Assembly: GCF_000006985.1 (NCBI RefSeq) | Contig: NC_002932.3 | Coordinates: 1-64,000, forward strand | Length of the DNA stretch: 64,000 nucleotides | Source of the DNA: Chlorobaculum tepidum TLS | GTDB taxonomy: Bacteria > Bacteroidota > Chlorobiia > Chlorobiales > Chlorobiaceae | Direction: 5' to 3' | Part shown: piece by piece, positions 63,219 through 64,000 of the stretch | How the letters are laid out: the number at the start of each line of letters is the position of its first letter | Numbering within the stretch: position 1 is the first letter of the stretch | Notes under the pieces: model-generated | Seen by the model: only the letters and a program-made list of their open reading frames with translations | What the model was told of the DNA's origin: nothing | The model's database searches: none | Program-made: the position numbers and the translations under genes

Positions 63219-64000
63219 GTTCGAGAATGTTTCTGATGAAGTCCTCGGCCTTCATGTTTTCGGCCTCAGCTTCGTAGCTCGGGCGAACGCGGTGGCGCAG
63301 CACGTCATAGACGATGCTCTTGACATCCTCCGGTGTGGCATAGGCGCGGCGCTGCAAAAAGGCGTGAGCTTTCGAGGCAAGCAGAAGGAAAATCGAGGCT
63401 CGCGGCGACGCTCCGTATTCGATCATCGTCGAGAGACCGTCGAGGCCGTAACGCTCGGGCGATCGGGTGGCCGTGACCAGATCGACGATGTAGCGCTGCA
63501 CCCGCTGATCGACGTAGATGCGATCCACCAGGCTCCGCGACCGGAACACCTCCTCCGGCTGGACGACCGCTTGCACCTCGATGGGAGCCTGCACCGCTGA
63601 CGCCCGTTGCATCACCTCCAGCTCCTCCTCGAAGGTCGGGTACTCAACAATCACCTTCATCATGAATCGATCGAGCTGCGCCTCCGGCAGCATGTAGGTT
63701 CCCTCGTGCTCGACGGGGTTTTGGGTGGCCAGCACCATGAACGGTTCGCCGAGCGGGTAGGTGACATCGCCAATCGTCACCTGCTTCTCCTGCATCGCTT
63801 CGAGCAAGGCGGACTGCACCTTGGCTGGCGATCGGTTGATCTCGTCGGCGAGAATCACGTTGGCGAACACCGGGCCCATGCGCGGGTAGAACTCCATCGT
63901 TTTCGGATTGTAGATCATGGTGCCGATCAGGTCGGCGGGCAGCATGTCGGGTGTGAACTGGATGCGGTGGAACGAGAGGTTCATCGCAGACGCAAAGGTT
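63202..64000 (-). CDS. MoxR-family AAA+ ATPase (truncated by window end)
   Basis: The C-terminal 265 or so residues of a MoxR ATPase; the gene continues past base 64000. Present are RIQFTPDMLPADLIGTMIYN, the Walker B NVILADEINRSPAKVQSALLEAMQEKQV and the sensor ATQNPVEHEGTYMLPEAQLDRFM. The Walker A loop is not in the window; the coding frame is open to its last bases (TFASAMNLSFHR). An internal ATG at 63984 is not the true start. It heads the moxR-DUF58-BatD-like set. Confidence 0.93.
   Translation of the reverse strand, partial: TFASAMNLSFHRIQFTPDMLPADLIGTMIYNPKTMEFYPRMGPVFANVILADEINRSPAKVQSALLEAMQEKQVTIGDVTYPLGEPFMVLATQNPVEHEGTYMLPEAQLDRFMMKVIVEYPTFEEELEVMQRASAVQAPIEVQAVVQPEEVFRSRSLVDRIYVDQRVQRYIVDLVTATRSPERYGLDGLSTMIEYGASPRASIFLLLASKAHAFLQRRAYATPEDVKSIVYDVLRHRVRPSYEAEAENMKAEDFIRNILEHVQVP

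Noticed and set aside
1-64000. CRISPR arrays, insertion sequences, prophage, rRNA genes
   Set aside because: None seen: no regularly spaced repeats, no transposase or integrase frames and no rRNA sequence were found on either strand.

Overview
This window looks like the replication-origin region of a green sulfur bacterium (Chlorobi), most likely Chlorobaculum. The strongest marker is an intact bchU (22801-23817), the C-20 methyltransferase of bacteriochlorophyll c/e synthesis. Its 338-residue length and the Tyr246/His290 pair match what I remember of the Chlorobaculum tepidum enzyme. Species assignment is from memory and is an inference. DNA is moderately GC-rich, genes are densely packed, and I see no prophage, insertion sequence, CRISPR array or rRNA operon.

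Layout. 1-3284: dnaN and dnaA on the minus strand, with DnaA-box clusters on both sides of dnaA (probable oriC). 3285-9044: rpmH, rnpA, yidD, yidC, a PAP2 phosphatase, a ROK sugar kinase and a TrmA/RlmD-type RNA methyltransferase, all on the plus strand leading away from the origin. 9116-11569: a bidirectional terminator, transaldolase, a deoxyhypusine-synthase-like enzyme, the small SRP RNA and a palindromic repeat. 11570-16877: trpS, a HAD phosphatase and argS (+), then nadD, a BamD-like lipoprotein and tRNA-Ala(CGC) (-). 16940-21260: the Fo/delta half of the ATP synthase operon with two small membrane proteins, preceded by galE. 21622-25270: pgeF, a small duplicated helical protein, bchU and a CoA-transferase.

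25421-42251 is a long minus-strand division/cell-wall (dcw) cluster: mraZ-rsmH-ftsL-ftsI-murE-murF-mraY-murD-ftsW-murG-murC-ftsQ-ftsA-ftsZ. It is headed by three MraZ-type repeats at exact 10-bp spacing. murB and ddl are not in it. Next to mraZ lies a frameshifted PHP-domain remnant and an unknown membrane protein.

43710-52252 holds an acyl-CoA ligase and a complete late biotin operon, birA-bioB-bioF-bioG-bioC-bioD-bioA. All six junctions are 4-base ATGA overlaps, and a BirA-type operator lies upstream, so the operon should be biotin-repressed by its own first product. 52338-59376 holds an AmiC-type amidase, topA and feoAB. 59511-64000 holds a HIT protein, two lipoproteins (one with a Fibrobacter-type paralogous domain) and a MoxR / DUF58 / BatD-like set cut by the window end.

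Most of the window is conserved housekeeping. I found no clear undescribed multi-gene system. The items most worth following are the duplicated small protein beside bchU, the FtsZ tail with two terminal-peptide-like motifs, the DHS-like enzyme, the bipartite origin, and several unexplained palindromes and repeats.
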